DNA of 50,673 bases from Bacillota bacterium (lineage in GTDB: Bacteria > Bacillota > Clostridia > Christensenellales > DTU072), in contig WQYD01000006.1 of NCBI GenBank assembly GCA_009781445.1, positions 1-50,673 of the forward strand, in the 5' to 3' direction. The notes under the pieces were generated by a model. The model ran no database searches and was not told the origin of the DNA. It saw nothing but the letters and a program-made list of their open reading frames with translations. Of the stretch, positions 16,471 through 24,651 are shown in pieces (within the stretch, counting starts at the first letter, position 1; every line of letters begins with the position of its first letter). A program made the position numbers and the translations under genes.

Positions 16471-18573
16471 CTATTCCACTTCCACAACCACCGTTAGCTT
16501 GCGCCCTCTGCCGTAAACGAAATATGTGCTTGTTGTGCCGTTTTCGTTTTGTGTGCTTGGCAGAGTCATGAAAGTGTAATTTGTGAGATACGCAGGTTCA
16601 AGGGTATCAAAAACAATAACTTCCTCTTCGCCTATCCACCTTAAAAGCACTATAACCGCCGTGTAAGTGCCTGCCTTATCTATTGCGACACCGTAAGGCT
16701 TGATTATGGGTTGCGTAACGCCAGTGCCAAACCGATTATGGTAAAAGTGAACCGTGCCAAGAAGTGTGGGCTGTGGATTATGTTCTATAAAGCTTTCTTT
16801 TGCGGATATAAATATATGATAATCGCCGTCTTCCGATTTTAGGGCAATGCCGAGGTGGGCGTCATGATAATCCTTATCTTCAATATCTACAGCGATACCT
16901 ACGCTAAAGTTTCCTCTTGATTCACCAAAACCGTTTGCGCTAAATCCAAGCCCACCCAAAATGTCGCCTACAGGTGGATTTTTGCCGTAATGCGCGCCTT
17001 GAATTGTGCCTGTGGACGGTGCGGTATATGTTTCTTTATAAATCTCTGCCCAATTATTCTTGACTTCAAAATTATCAATGGCATTTTTGGCTACAGAAAA
17101 TAGCAATCCGTCTACCGCTTTTTCTGCTAAGAAATCAGAGTTAAAGCGCGCTTCGTTGTTATAAAAAACATTTTTAAAAGCGGTAACGCTTTCAGCGGGT
17201 GCGGATAGGTTATTTGCAAGCATTTCAAGCGTAGTGCCGAAAGCAAGCATTAAAGCGCGTTCGTTATTATCAACCTCAGCACTCATAAAAGCCCTTGCGG
17301 GCGAATTTCCGCTTTTAACCGCCTTATCCACCGCGCGCGGATTAGTCCCGAACCTCTTAATATTTTTCATATAATGTTCGCGAATATCAAGATCGCCCCA
17401 AGTTACGAAAGGGTGTAGTGTAACGGAATTTAGAAAATCGGAACGGCAATAATCGTGGGTGCTGTAAAGAAATTGCGTAAGTTCGTTTGTAAGGTTATAA
17501 AACGAAATATCCGTGACTAAAGGGCGGTTATAAATATCTGTGGGGAATGTTTGGTTCACCCTCAAAAGGTTAATATTACCGCTATCGTAGCTTAATTCAA
17601 GAAATTCTGCCGTTGTTCCGTAAGGATTTGTGCCTCTGAAGTCATATACGGCTGTGTCATTCTTACCGAACCATGCGGGGGCAACGCTTGAATGAATAGT
17701 GTCTGCAACGGTTATATTGTACTTTGTTAGGCTTGTGTCCTTAACATTTTTCAGATACTGATAGTTTACAGGCTTATACTGAGATTTATCCGCATTAAAT
17801 CCGCGTGAAGTAAGTGCCAACACATGGTTCACATTAGTTACCGCAACGGTATACGAATGGCATTCCACCACTTCGCGCCCAAGCTGATCGTAATAATACT
17901 TCATTTGGTTTACTTGATATAGCGCAGGGGTTGCTATCGGCGGATTGCCCCCAACAATTTTGCGGTTTTTAAAATCAGCATAGTGTGCTTCGCTTGCAGT
18001 GCTTACGCTTGTTATGGTGATATTTGAGGCGTCAGTGTTGCTATCCAGAAAGTATGCGTACATTTCGTTTTGCCTCATTGCAAGATGCCCTGTGCCTGCA
18101 CGCATTATAGGCAACCTAAACCACTGATTAAAGTACGGCGCAACGCTTAGCACAAATTCAAATTCCTCTTTGATTTCGTACACATCAAATCCGCTGTGCC
18201 TGCCTGCGCCTTCACCGTCTATCTGCGCCAACACATCAAGAATGCCGATAAAGCCGTTTTTGTCCAAACGATCCACATTTATGTTGCTATAGCTACCAAG
18301 TGAGGCAACTTCTTGCTGAACTTCCGAAAGGGGTGCTATATTCATGGGGCTGAATGACTGCGAATTTAAAACCTTAGAGAGTGCATTCACTTCGGGAAGG
18401 TATTGCGCCGAAACCACCTTGTTTTGCACAAGTTTTGCAAGTGCTGAACTTGGATTCAATTTTTTAAAATGGTAAAACGGAAAGAATATTGAAAAAACGA
18501 TAAGGGGAATCAGGGCAAGCGCAAGAAGCCCTAAAACTATTTGTTTATCCACCTTTTTCTTCGCCTTATTCAT
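16471..18573 (-). CDS. Large membrane-anchored protein of unknown function
   Basis: Not recognised. About 700 aa with a lysine-rich N-terminus and one strong hydrophobic segment (about residues 11-33 of the product), then a long, mostly soluble, aromatic- and Asn-rich region that reads like an extracytoplasmic domain; there is no lipobox or sortase motif. The open frame could begin at 18579, but that ATG lies one base after the -10 box, whereas the ATG at 18573 lies exactly seven bases after it, so I chose the latter as a leaderless start. No neighbour suggests a role: glgC is before it in transcript order and separated by a palindromic repeat. Confidence 0.7.
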   Translation of the reverse strand: MNKAKKKVDKQIVLGLLALALIPLIVFSIFFPFYHFKKLNPSSALAKLVQNKVVSAQYLPEVNALSKVLNSQSFSPMNIAPLSEVQQEVASLGSYSNINVDRLDKNGFIGILDVLAQIDGEGAGRHSGFDVYEIKEEFEFVLSVAPYFNQWFRLPIMRAGTGHLAMRQNEMYAYFLDSNTDASNITITSVSTASEAHYADFKNRKIVGGNPPIATPALYQVNQMKYYYDQLGREVVECHSYTVAVTNVNHVLALTSRGFNADKSQYKPVNYQYLKNVKDTSLTKYNITVADTIHSSVAPAWFGKNDTAVYDFRGTNPYGTTAEFLELSYDSGNINLLRVNQTFPTDIYNRPLVTDISFYNLTNELTQFLYSTHDYCRSDFLNSVTLHPFVTWGDLDIREHYMKNIKRFGTNPRAVDKAVKSGNSPARAFMSAEVDNNERALMLAFGTTLEMLANNLSAPAESVTAFKNVFYNNEARFNSDFLAEKAVDGLLFSVAKNAIDNFEVKNNWAEIYKETYTAPSTGTIQGAHYGKNPPVGDILGGLGFSANGFGESRGNFSVGIAVDIEDKDYHDAHLGIALKSEDGDYHIFISAKESFIEHNPQPTLLGTVHFYHNRFGTGVTQPIIKPYGVAIDKAGTYTAVIVLLRWIGEEEVIVFDTLEPAYLTNYTFMTLPSTQNENGTTSTYFVYGRGRKLTVVVEVE

Positions 18574-18580
18574 AAACATT

Positions 18581-18609
18581 ATTATATTATGTTAGTGCGT
18601 GTGTGTCAA
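18581..18609 (-). promoter_or_regulatory. Consensus promoter predicting a leaderless mRNA
   Basis: On the minus strand TTGACA (18604-18609), 17-nt spacer, TATAAT (18581-18586), then seven bases and the ATG at 18573. Both boxes match consensus exactly. Confidence 0.9.
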
Positions 18610-18612
18610 TGG

Positions 18613-19383
18613 CTATTTATTCAGTTCGTATAAAATCTTTAATCCTTTTAAAGATAAAGCCCTGTCTATAATATCTATAAGAGAAGGATCAACGGTGGTT
18701 ACAAGTTCACTCATTCCGCCTGTGGCAATGGTTTTTACATTTGTAAGCCCGCTTTCCTTCTTAATTTCATGCACGATATTTCTCACAAGCCCTGTGTAGC
18801 CGTAAATTATGCCCGATTGCATATTTTCTACCGTGGTTTTTCCAATTACGGATTTGGGGCGGGCAAGTTCAATCCTCGGAAGTTTTGCGGCGGTATTAGT
18901 TAAAGATTCCGCGCTTGATTTTATCCCCGGGGCAATTGCACCGCCCAAGAAATCACCCTCATTGTTGATAACCCCGAAAGTGGTAGCCGAACCAAAGTCA
19001 ATTATAATGGCAGGCCCGCCGTAAATGCTTTTTGTGGCAACTGCGTTAATAATCCTATCCGCACCCAATTCCTCAGGAAAGTGATACCCAAGTTTTAACC
19101 CAAGTTTTAGCTTGCTTGAAACCATTATCGGCTTTTTACCCGTGTAGTGCCTGCACATATGTTCCACGGTATAGTTAAGCGCAGGTGCGACAGAACTAAC
19201 CATTACACCCTCAATATTATCAAAGCTAAAACCACAACTTCTGAACAATTCCAAAAAAACCATGCCGAACTCGTCAGCAGTCTTATTGTGATCCGATGCT
19301 ATGCGCCAAGTTTTCACAATGTCGCCATTGTTCACCATTCCTATTTTTATATTGGTGTTGCCTATATCAAGAAGTAGTACCAT
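18613..19383 (-). CDS. coaX: Type III pantothenate kinase
   Basis: Phosphorylates pantothenate with ATP, the first step of coenzyme A synthesis; CoaX enzymes belong to the ASKHA fold. 256 aa, typical. DIGNTNIKIG at residues 6-15 is the phosphate-binding loop, LGADRIINA and IIIDFGSATTFGVI carry the conserved Asp residues, and LGGAIAPG follows. The start lies just after a GGGGTTA-type heptamer array (read CCCCTAA on this strand) and has no Shine-Dalgarno, like other genes abutting such repeats. Confidence 0.95.
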   Translation of the reverse strand: MVLLLDIGNTNIKIGMVNNGDIVKTWRIASDHNKTADEFGMVFLELFRSCGFSFDNIEGVMVSSVAPALNYTVEHMCRHYTGKKPIMVSSKLKLGLKLGYHFPEELGADRIINAVATKSIYGGPAIIIDFGSATTFGVINNEGDFLGGAIAPGIKSSAESLTNTAAKLPRIELARPKSVIGKTTVENMQSGIIYGYTGLVRNIVHEIKKESGLTNVKTIATGGMSELVTTVDPSLIDIIDRALSLKGLKILYELNK

Positions 19384-19390
19384 TTTTTTG

Positions 19391-19420
19391 AGGGGTTAGG
19401 GTTTAGGGGTTAGGGGTTAG
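19391..19420. repeat. GGGGTTA heptamer array, telomere-like
   Basis: About four imperfect copies of a 7-bp unit (GGGGTTA with one GGGTTTA variant) directly before the coaX start. The period of seven places it with the other intergenic heptamer arrays rather than with true telomeric hexamers. No core module accompanies it. Confidence 0.75.
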
Positions 19421-19432
19421 TTTTTAAATAAA

Positions 19433-19559
19433 AAATAACGGCTTAGAAGCAAGCAAGACGAGGCAAACGAGGAATTTATGAGGAAGTGTACTGAGGCGTA
19501 CATGCCCGATTAAATTCTGAAGTTTAACAAAGTATTGCGTAGCTAATAAGCCGTTATTT
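19433..19559. mobile_element. MITE-like palindromic element, copy 2
   Basis: Shares with the 13734 copy both ends: AAATAACGGCTTAG, then GCAAGCAAGACGAGGC, and at the other end GTATTGCGTAGCTAATAAGCC. The middle is different. It ends two bases before the rplQ stop codon, the same placement as copy 1 relative to glgD. No encoded protein. Confidence 0.75.
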
Positions 19560-19560
19560 A

Positions 19561-20067
19561 CTATATCATTTGGATTATGGCTAATGACGCGTCATCACCC
19601 CTGCGGTTAGCAAGTTTGATTATGCGCGTGTAGCCACCGCCTTGACCTAAGTTCTTGGCGCGTTCGTCATATTTAGGGGCGTATTCTTTGAAAAGTTTTT
19701 CAACCAACGGGTGGTTAATATCTTTCGTTCTTTCGCCGAAAGCCCTTTTGGTTTCCTTATCCCCTTGCCTTTCTTGCAAATCTTCAAGAAGTGCCATTAA
19801 ACGCCTTCTTGCGGCAAGTTTTTTAGCCCCGTCATTGATAAACTCAACTTTAATCTTTTCGTCTTTCATGTTAGTTTTGAGTTTTGTAACGGGAACTGTG
19901 TCGTTATAAGTTCTTATTGCGATTGTAACCATTTTCTCTGCCACGCGCCTAACTTCTTTTGCGCGCTCAAGCGTGGTTTTAATTTCGCCGTGCCACAATA
20001 ATTCGCTTGCTTGCGAATATATCATTTGCACTCTTTGATCTGTTCTTCTGCCTAATTTTCTTGCCAT
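19561..20067 (-). CDS. rplQ: 50S ribosomal protein L17 with internal insertion
   Basis: Large-subunit protein near the exit tunnel. The start (MARKLGRRTDQR) and end (GGGYTRIIKLANRRGDDASLAIIQM) match the family, but it has 168 aa rather than about 115-125. The extra residues lie between TIAIRTYND and LFKEYAPKY, giving a charged segment including KTNMKDEKIKVEFINDGAKK. Last gene of the S10-spc-alpha run, 28 bp after rpoA. A MITE lies directly downstream and may terminate the operon. Confidence 0.95.
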   Translation of the reverse strand: MARKLGRRTDQRVQMIYSQASELLWHGEIKTTLERAKEVRRVAEKMVTIAIRTYNDTVPVTKLKTNMKDEKIKVEFINDGAKKLAARRRLMALLEDLQERQGDKETKRAFGERTKDINHPLVEKLFKEYAPKYDERAKNLGQGGGYTRIIKLANRRGDDASLAIIQMI

Positions 20068-20095
20068 AATTTTACCTACTGTTTTAGTTGTTTAA

Positions 20096-21046
20096 TTATT
20101 CGTCCTTATTAGCCAAGCCAAGCCCCATGCCTTCAAGTTTTTTCATAACCTCGTCAAGTGATTTTCTGCCAAGGTTGCGAACTTTAAGCATATCGTCCTC
20201 GCTACGGCGGACTAAATCTTCCACTGTGGATATGCCTGCGCGCTTTAAGCAATTTAGAGGGCGAACCGAAAGGTCAAGCTCTTCAATGCTCATAAATAGC
20301 GTTTGCTTTTGCTTATCGTCATCCCTATTTACAAGGGTTTCAACCGTACTCATTTTTTCCACAAGGTTAATGAACAGCTTTAAGTGATCGTTCATTATCT
20401 TAGAGGAAAGAGAGATAACTTCTCTTGGGGAAGACGAAGCGTTTGTTTTAACATTGATTCTTAATTTGTCATAATCAATTGATTGCTCAACACGCGTGGC
20501 TTCAACCGTGTAGCTAACGGATTGAACAGGTGAGAAAAGCGAATCAATGGGGATATAACCGATTGGCATTTTAGGATTTTTGTTTTCCTTTGCGCTTACA
20601 TAGCCTCTGCCTTTTGCCACGGTTAGTTCCATATCAAGGCTTGCGCCGTCTGAAAGGGAACAAATATATGCCTCGGGATTCATAACCTCTATGTGGGAAG
20701 GAAAGCTGATATCACCTGCGAAAACTTTGCCGCCCGTTTTCTTGCTTAATTTAACGGTTGTGGTTTCAAAATTCTCAAGCGTGGATTTAAGCGCGATTTC
20801 CTTAAGGTTCAATATGATTTCGGTAACATCGTCCCTTACGCCTTGAATTGTGGAAAATTCATGAGGTACGCCCTCAATCCTTATGCCCACAATGGCAATA
20901 CCCGGAAGCGCGGTGCAAAGAATGCGCCTAAGTGCGTTACCGATTGTGATTCCGTAACCTTTTTCAAGCGGTTCAACCACGAATGCGGCTTCTGCGCCGT
21001 TAGTGCTTTCTTCCACTTTAATTATTGGTTTATACATTTCTATCAT
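20096..21046 (-). CDS. rpoA: RNA polymerase alpha subunit
   Basis: Assembly platform of RNA polymerase and contact for UP elements and activators. 316 aa, normal. The N-terminal dimerisation domain includes GYGITIGNALRRILLC-like residues (here GNALRRILCTALPG). The C-terminal domain shows the helix-hairpin-helix DLSVRPLNCLKRAGI and NLGRKSLDEV. Followed by rplQ and preceded by rpsD, the clostridial order. Confidence 0.98.
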   Translation of the reverse strand: MIEMYKPIIKVEESTNGAEAAFVVEPLEKGYGITIGNALRRILCTALPGIAIVGIRIEGVPHEFSTIQGVRDDVTEIILNLKEIALKSTLENFETTTVKLSKKTGGKVFAGDISFPSHIEVMNPEAYICSLSDGASLDMELTVAKGRGYVSAKENKNPKMPIGYIPIDSLFSPVQSVSYTVEATRVEQSIDYDKLRINVKTNASSSPREVISLSSKIMNDHLKLFINLVEKMSTVETLVNRDDDKQKQTLFMSIEELDLSVRPLNCLKRAGISTVEDLVRRSEDDMLKVRNLGRKSLDEVMKKLEGMGLGLANKDE

Positions 21047-21066
21047 TAACCGTATCTCCTTAAAAA

Positions 21067-21690
21067 CTATTTAGAGTACAACTCAACTATCATGTTCTCC
21101 GCTATGGTTAAATCAATATCCTCACGGGCAGGAATAGATTCAATCTTTCCTTTTAATTCCGATGGTTCAAACGATAGCCATTTGGGAAGGTTTGCAATTT
21201 TGGCGCGCTTTAATTCTTCAAAGAACGCTTTCTCTTTTTTTGTTTCTTTAATGGCTATAGTATCGCCTGCTTTAATAAGGTAAGAGGGGATATTAACCGT
21301 TTCGCCGTTAACTGTGATATGCCCGTGGTTCACGATTTGGCGGGATTGCGCCCTTGAAGAACCGATTCCCATGCGGTAAATCACATTATCAAGCCTTCTT
21401 TCAATAAGAATAAGCATATTCTCACCTGTTACACCGCGCATTTTTGACGCTTTAACATAATAAGAATGGAATTGCTTTTCCATTAAACCGTAAGCCCTTT
21501 TTGCTTTTTGCTTTTCCCTTAACTGCACGCTGTAAGCGGTGGCTTTTTTGCGCGCCGCGCCGTGCTGTCCGGGGGCGGTGGGGCGTTTTTCCACAGCACA
21601 TTGCTGAGAATAGCACCTATCCCCTTTTAAAAATAACTTTGTTCCTTCGCGCCTGCACAGCTTGCAAACGGGACCTGTGTGTTTTGCCAT
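21067..21690 (-). CDS. rpsD: 30S ribosomal protein S4, zinc (C+) form
   Basis: Primary 16S rRNA binder that nucleates 30S assembly and, in many bacteria, represses its own operon. 207 aa. The N-terminus has a four-cysteine zinc site (CKLC...CYSQQC), then the S4 RNA-binding domain around RRLDNVIYRMG. Located between rpsK and rpoA. AGGAG lies before the start. Confidence 0.97.
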   Translation of the reverse strand: MAKHTGPVCKLCRREGTKLFLKGDRCYSQQCAVEKRPTAPGQHGAARKKATAYSVQLREKQKAKRAYGLMEKQFHSYYVKASKMRGVTGENMLILIERRLDNVIYRMGIGSSRAQSRQIVNHGHITVNGETVNIPSYLIKAGDTIAIKETKKEKAFFEELKRAKIANLPKWLSFEPSELKGKIESIPAREDIDLTIAENMIVELYSK

Positions 21691-21754
21691 TTATATCTCC
21701 TTAAAACAATTCTGTTTTGCTTATCGTAAAAATTTGTTCGTGAACGCTTAAAGA

Positions 21755-22147
21755 TTACAACCTTCTGCGCTTTGGCGGACGGCAACCGTTATGCGCAACG
21801 GGTGAAACATCCTGAATTTTGGTGATTTCAATATCCGCGGTTTGGATTGAACGGATTGCTGATTCCCTGCCCTGCCCAGGCCCTTTCACGAAAACTTCCA
21901 CTTTGCGTACACCGTGAAGTTTCGCGGCTTTAGATGCGTTTTCGGAAACGATTTGCGCCGCGTAAGCGGTGGATTTACGGCTACCTTTAAGCCCAAGTTT
22001 TCCGCCTGAAGCCCAGCTGATAACATTACCGTTCATATCGGTTATCGTTACGATTGTGTTGTTAAAGGAAGCGTGAATATGCGCTTGCCCTTTTTCAATA
22101 TTCTTTAAATCTTTTCTTCTCTTAATTTGAGATTTTCTGACTGCCAT
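21755..22147 (-). CDS. rpsK: 30S ribosomal protein S11
   Basis: Platform protein that binds near the mRNA exit. 130 aa. [16 protein letters not shown], the GRES-like [13 protein letters not shown] and the basic end [11 protein letters not shown] are diagnostic. It is 11 bp downstream of rpsM with a GGAGG site. Confidence 0.98.
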   Translation of the reverse strand: MAVRKSQIKRRKDLKNIEKGQAHIHASFNNTIVTITDMNGNVISWASGGKLGLKGSRKSTAYAAQIVSENASKAAKLHGVRKVEVFVKGPGQGRESAIRSIQTADIEITKIQDVSPVAHNGCRPPKRRRL

Positions 22148-22158
22148 ATTACCCTCCT

Positions 22159-22530
22159 TTATTTCTTCTTAGCACGCCCGACAGTGCGCTTAGGCCCTTT
22201 GCGTGTTCTTGCGTTTTGCTTTGTGCTTTGACCGCGAACGGGCAAACCTTTTCTGTGGCGCACACCGCGATAACAGCCTATTTCCATAAGCCTCTTAATA
22301 TTCAGCATTACATCGCGCTTTAAATCACCTTCAACACGAAGGTTATTTTCAATGTAATCACGAATTTTAATAATTTGATCTTCTGTTAAATCCTTAACAC
22401 GGACATCGGGGCTAATGTTGCAAGCCGTTAGCAACGCCATAGAAGTTGTTTTACCGATACCGTATATGTAGGTTAAACCGATTTCAATTCTTTTTTCTCT
22501 CGGTAAGTCTACACCTGAAATACGAGCCAT
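22159..22530 (-). CDS. rpsM: 30S ribosomal protein S13
   Basis: Head protein forming inter-subunit bridges and contacting the P-site tRNA. 123 aa. [25 protein letters not shown] at the start and [19 protein letters not shown] near the end are the family hallmarks, followed by a lysine-rich tail. GGAGG precedes the start. A likely internal promoter lies upstream at 22583-22611. Confidence 0.98.
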   Translation of the reverse strand: MARISGVDLPREKRIEIGLTYIYGIGKTTSMALLTACNISPDVRVKDLTEDQIIKIRDYIENNLRVEGDLKRDVMLNIKRLMEIGCYRGVRHRKGLPVRGQSTKQNARTRKGPKRTVGRAKKK

Positions 22531-22582
22531 TTATTTTGATCCTCCAAAATTCTTGTACAGTTTGTGTTAGCCAAGCTACGCC

Positions 22583-22611
22583 ATTGTATCACAACGGTGT
22601 GCTTTTGTAAA
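22583..22611 (-). promoter_or_regulatory. Likely internal promoter before rpsM
   Basis: On the minus strand TTTACA (22606-22611), 17-nt spacer, TACAAT (22583-22588), in the 85-bp gap between rpmJ and rpsM, the largest gap within the operon. It would allow the alpha-operon genes rpsM-rpsK-rpsD-rpoA-rplQ to be made separately. Confidence 0.55.
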
Positions 22612-22615
22612 TTAT

Positions 22616-22732
22616 TTAGCCTTGTTTTTGCTTGTGGTTGGGGTACTTACTGCAAATAATCATAATTTTGCCTTCTCTTTTGATTATTTTGCAGTTATTG
22701 CACATTGGTTTTACAGACGGTCTGACTTTCAT
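22616..22732 (-). CDS. rpmJ: 50S ribosomal protein L36, zinc form
   Basis: A 38-codon gene between infA and rpsM. The product is [18 protein letters not shown]... ending YPNHKQKQG. The zinc ligands C11, C14, C27 and H33 are all present, so this is the zinc-binding form, the smallest ribosomal protein. The position is the usual one. Confidence 0.96.
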   Translation of the reverse strand: MKVRPSVKPMCNNCKIIKREGKIMIICSKYPNHKQKQG

Positions 22733-22744
22733 ATTACACCTTCC

Positions 22745-22966
22745 TTAATTCTTATTTCTGTAGACAATTCTTCCTTTGTTCAAATCGTAAGGGCTTATTG
22801 CCACCCTAACATTATCACCCTCGCAAACCTTAACATAATGCACGCGCATTTTGCCGGAAAGATAGGCAAGAATGGTGTGTCCGTTTTGAAGTTTAACGCG
22901 GAATGTGGTTGCGGGCAACACTTCGGTTACCACACCCTCCATTTCAATTGAATCGTCCTTAGACAT
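22745..22966 (-). CDS. infA: Translation initiation factor IF-1
   Basis: S1-like OB-fold protein that binds the A site of the 30S subunit during initiation. 73 aa with [33 protein letters not shown] and [18 protein letters not shown]. Located between the KOW gene and rpmJ. AGGAGA lies before the start. Confidence 0.98.
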   Translation of the reverse strand: MSKDDSIEMEGVVTEVLPATTFRVKLQNGHTILAYLSGKMRVHYVKVCEGDNVRVAISPYDLNKGRIVYRNKN

Positions 22967-23006
22967 AGAGTCTCCTTGTTTTAGATTTTTGTTTTCTTAA
23001 AAGGTT

Positions 23007-23279
23007 TTAGCCGTTTAAGAATCTTAACGCGCTTTTTAATTCCGCGTCAAATATCTTTTTGCCCTCTTTAAGCTTTTCAGAAATCTTGGGGATTTCTTCC
23101 GCTTGGACTTTAAGATGCTTAATTTTTTTTAGCTTGGGCTTTTCTATCCGCCTAAGCTCTCCGTCTGCAATTTTCACAAACGAATCGTTAACAACCTCAA
23201 GCACCGCGAAAAACTTTCCGCTGTCCCGCCCTGCGATTGAATATACTATTGCGCCGATTTCTATTTGTTTTGTTTGCAT
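23007..23279 (-). CDS. KOW-domain RNA-binding protein (L14e-like)
   Basis: 90 aa. The first 40 residues form a KOW-like motif (IGAIVYSIAGRDSGKFFAVLEVVNDSFVKIADG), similar to proteins often annotated as ribosomal L14e/L6e/L27e-like in Clostridia. Such a gene regularly sits between map and infA in this group. The exact role is unknown; RNA or ribosome binding is inferred from the family. Its ATG immediately follows the map stop. Confidence 0.85.
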   Translation of the reverse strand: MQTKQIEIGAIVYSIAGRDSGKFFAVLEVVNDSFVKIADGELRRIEKPKLKKIKHLKVQAEEIPKISEKLKEGKKIFDAELKSALRFLNG

Positions 23280-24026
23280 TTACAGCGTGATTATTTCAGG
23301 TAGTCCGTTTGTGATTATAACGGTGTTTTCGTAATGGGCTGAGGGGCTTTTGTCCTCGGTTGCCATTGTCCAGCCGTCTGCCAGCTTTTGAACTCTGAAA
23401 CCGCCAAGCGATATCATGGGTTCAACTGCAAGCGTCATGTTTTTAGTAAGCCGTACGCCCTTGTGCCTTACGCCGAAGTTAGGAACGGAAGGATCTTCAT
23501 GCAAATCCCTGCCTATGCCATGCCCCACGAAATCCCGAATAACATTCATTCCGTGTTTCTCAACATACGCTTGCACCGCCGAACTGTACTCGCCAAGCCT
23601 TGCGCCCTCTTTAAGGAATTTGATTCCCTCAAAGAAACTTTCTTCGGCAACCTCTTTAAGCCTTAGCTTTTCGGGGCTTACTTTTCCTATTGTAAAGGTT
23701 CTTGCGCCGTCTGCATTAAAACCTTTATAGTTAACGCAGATATCCACTTTAAGTAGCATTCCTTCTTCAAGCACTCTTTTTTCAGAGGGGATTCCGTGAA
23801 TAACTTCTTCGTTTATTGAGGTGCATATTGAGGCGGGGTATTTGTCGTAACCCAAGCAGGTGGGGTGTGCATTTTGCGTTTTTATGTAATTATACGCAAG
23901 TGTGTCCAACCTTTTTGTGGTAACGCCTTCCTTAGCGCGTTCCCTCACAAGTTCTAACGCGTCTTTAAGGATTTTCCCTGCATGGCGCATGAGTTCTAAC
24001 TCGTGTTCGGTTTTTATAGTTATCAT
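23280..24026 (-). CDS. map: Methionine aminopeptidase type I
   Basis: Removes the initiator methionine from nascent proteins. 248 aa. The five metal ligands are all visible: D95, D106, H169, E202 and E233, with the substrate-side H77 in VIHGIP. It has no N-terminal zinc-finger extension. It overlaps adk by four bases (ATGA), the usual adk-map coupling. Confidence 0.97.
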   Translation of the reverse strand: MITIKTEHELELMRHAGKILKDALELVRERAKEGVTTKRLDTLAYNYIKTQNAHPTCLGYDKYPASICTSINEEVIHGIPSEKRVLEEGMLLKVDICVNYKGFNADGARTFTIGKVSPEKLRLKEVAEESFFEGIKFLKEGARLGEYSSAVQAYVEKHGMNVIRDFVGHGIGRDLHEDPSVPNFGVRHKGVRLTKNMTLAVEPMISLGGFRVQKLADGWTMATEDKSPSAHYENTVIITNGLPEIITL

Positions 24027-24640
24027 TTTTTAAGTATGCTTAGGATTTGTTCAAAGCATTCGTCTATGCTACCGTTACCGCGCGCATTGAACAATTTGCC
24101 TTTGCTTTTGTAATAATCAATAAGCGGTTCTGTGGTTTGCTTGTACGCATCAAGACGCTTTAAGATTGTTTCTTCCTTATCGTCATCTCTTGTGAAAAGC
24201 GTGCCACCGCATTTATCGCAAGCACTTTCACTGTAAGTTGATTTGTGGAATATTGCACCGCAACCACAGCTCAATCTGCCTGTTAGCCTTTTAAGAATTA
24301 CCGCAAGATCCACATCAATATTGATAACGAAATCAATATCGGTGATTTTATCAAGTGCCTCAGCTTGGGGGATTGAACGGGGGAAACCGTCCAGCATGAA
24401 TCCTTTTTCACAATCGGGTTGCTGTAAGCGGGATTCCACGATTTTGATAGTAACCTCGTCTGGCACAAGCAAGCCCTTATCCATAAAACTCTTGGCATAA
24501 ATTCCGATTTCCGTTCCGTTTTTAATGTTCATGCGGAACGCGTCACCTGTGGATATGTGCGGAACATTAAGCGTTGTGGTAAGTTTAACTGCCTGTGAAC
24601 CTTTGCCTGCGCCCGGTGCGCCTAATAGAATCAATTTCAT
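24023..24640 (-). CDS. adk: Adenylate kinase with zinc-type LID
   Basis: Interconverts ATP + AMP with 2 ADP. 205 aa. P-loop GAPGAGKG is at residues 7-14, the AMP-site LDGFPRS at 83-89, and the LID carries C125, C127, C141 and C144. The first Cys pair is C-x-C rather than the usual C-x2-C, which may alter or weaken zinc binding. It follows secY by 11 bp and overlaps map. Confidence 0.97.
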   Translation of the reverse strand: MKLILLGAPGAGKGSQAVKLTTTLNVPHISTGDAFRMNIKNGTEIGIYAKSFMDKGLLVPDEVTIKIVESRLQQPDCEKGFMLDGFPRSIPQAEALDKITDIDFVINIDVDLAVILKRLTGRLSCGCGAIFHKSTYSESACDKCGGTLFTRDDDKEETILKRLDAYKQTTEPLIDYYKSKGKLFNARGNGSIDECFEQILSILKK

Positions 24641-24651
24641 AGCCTCACCCC

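Noticed and set aside
19391-19420. Telomere repeat
   Set aside because: Only about four imperfect 7-bp units in an internal intergenic site; it fits the heptamer family.
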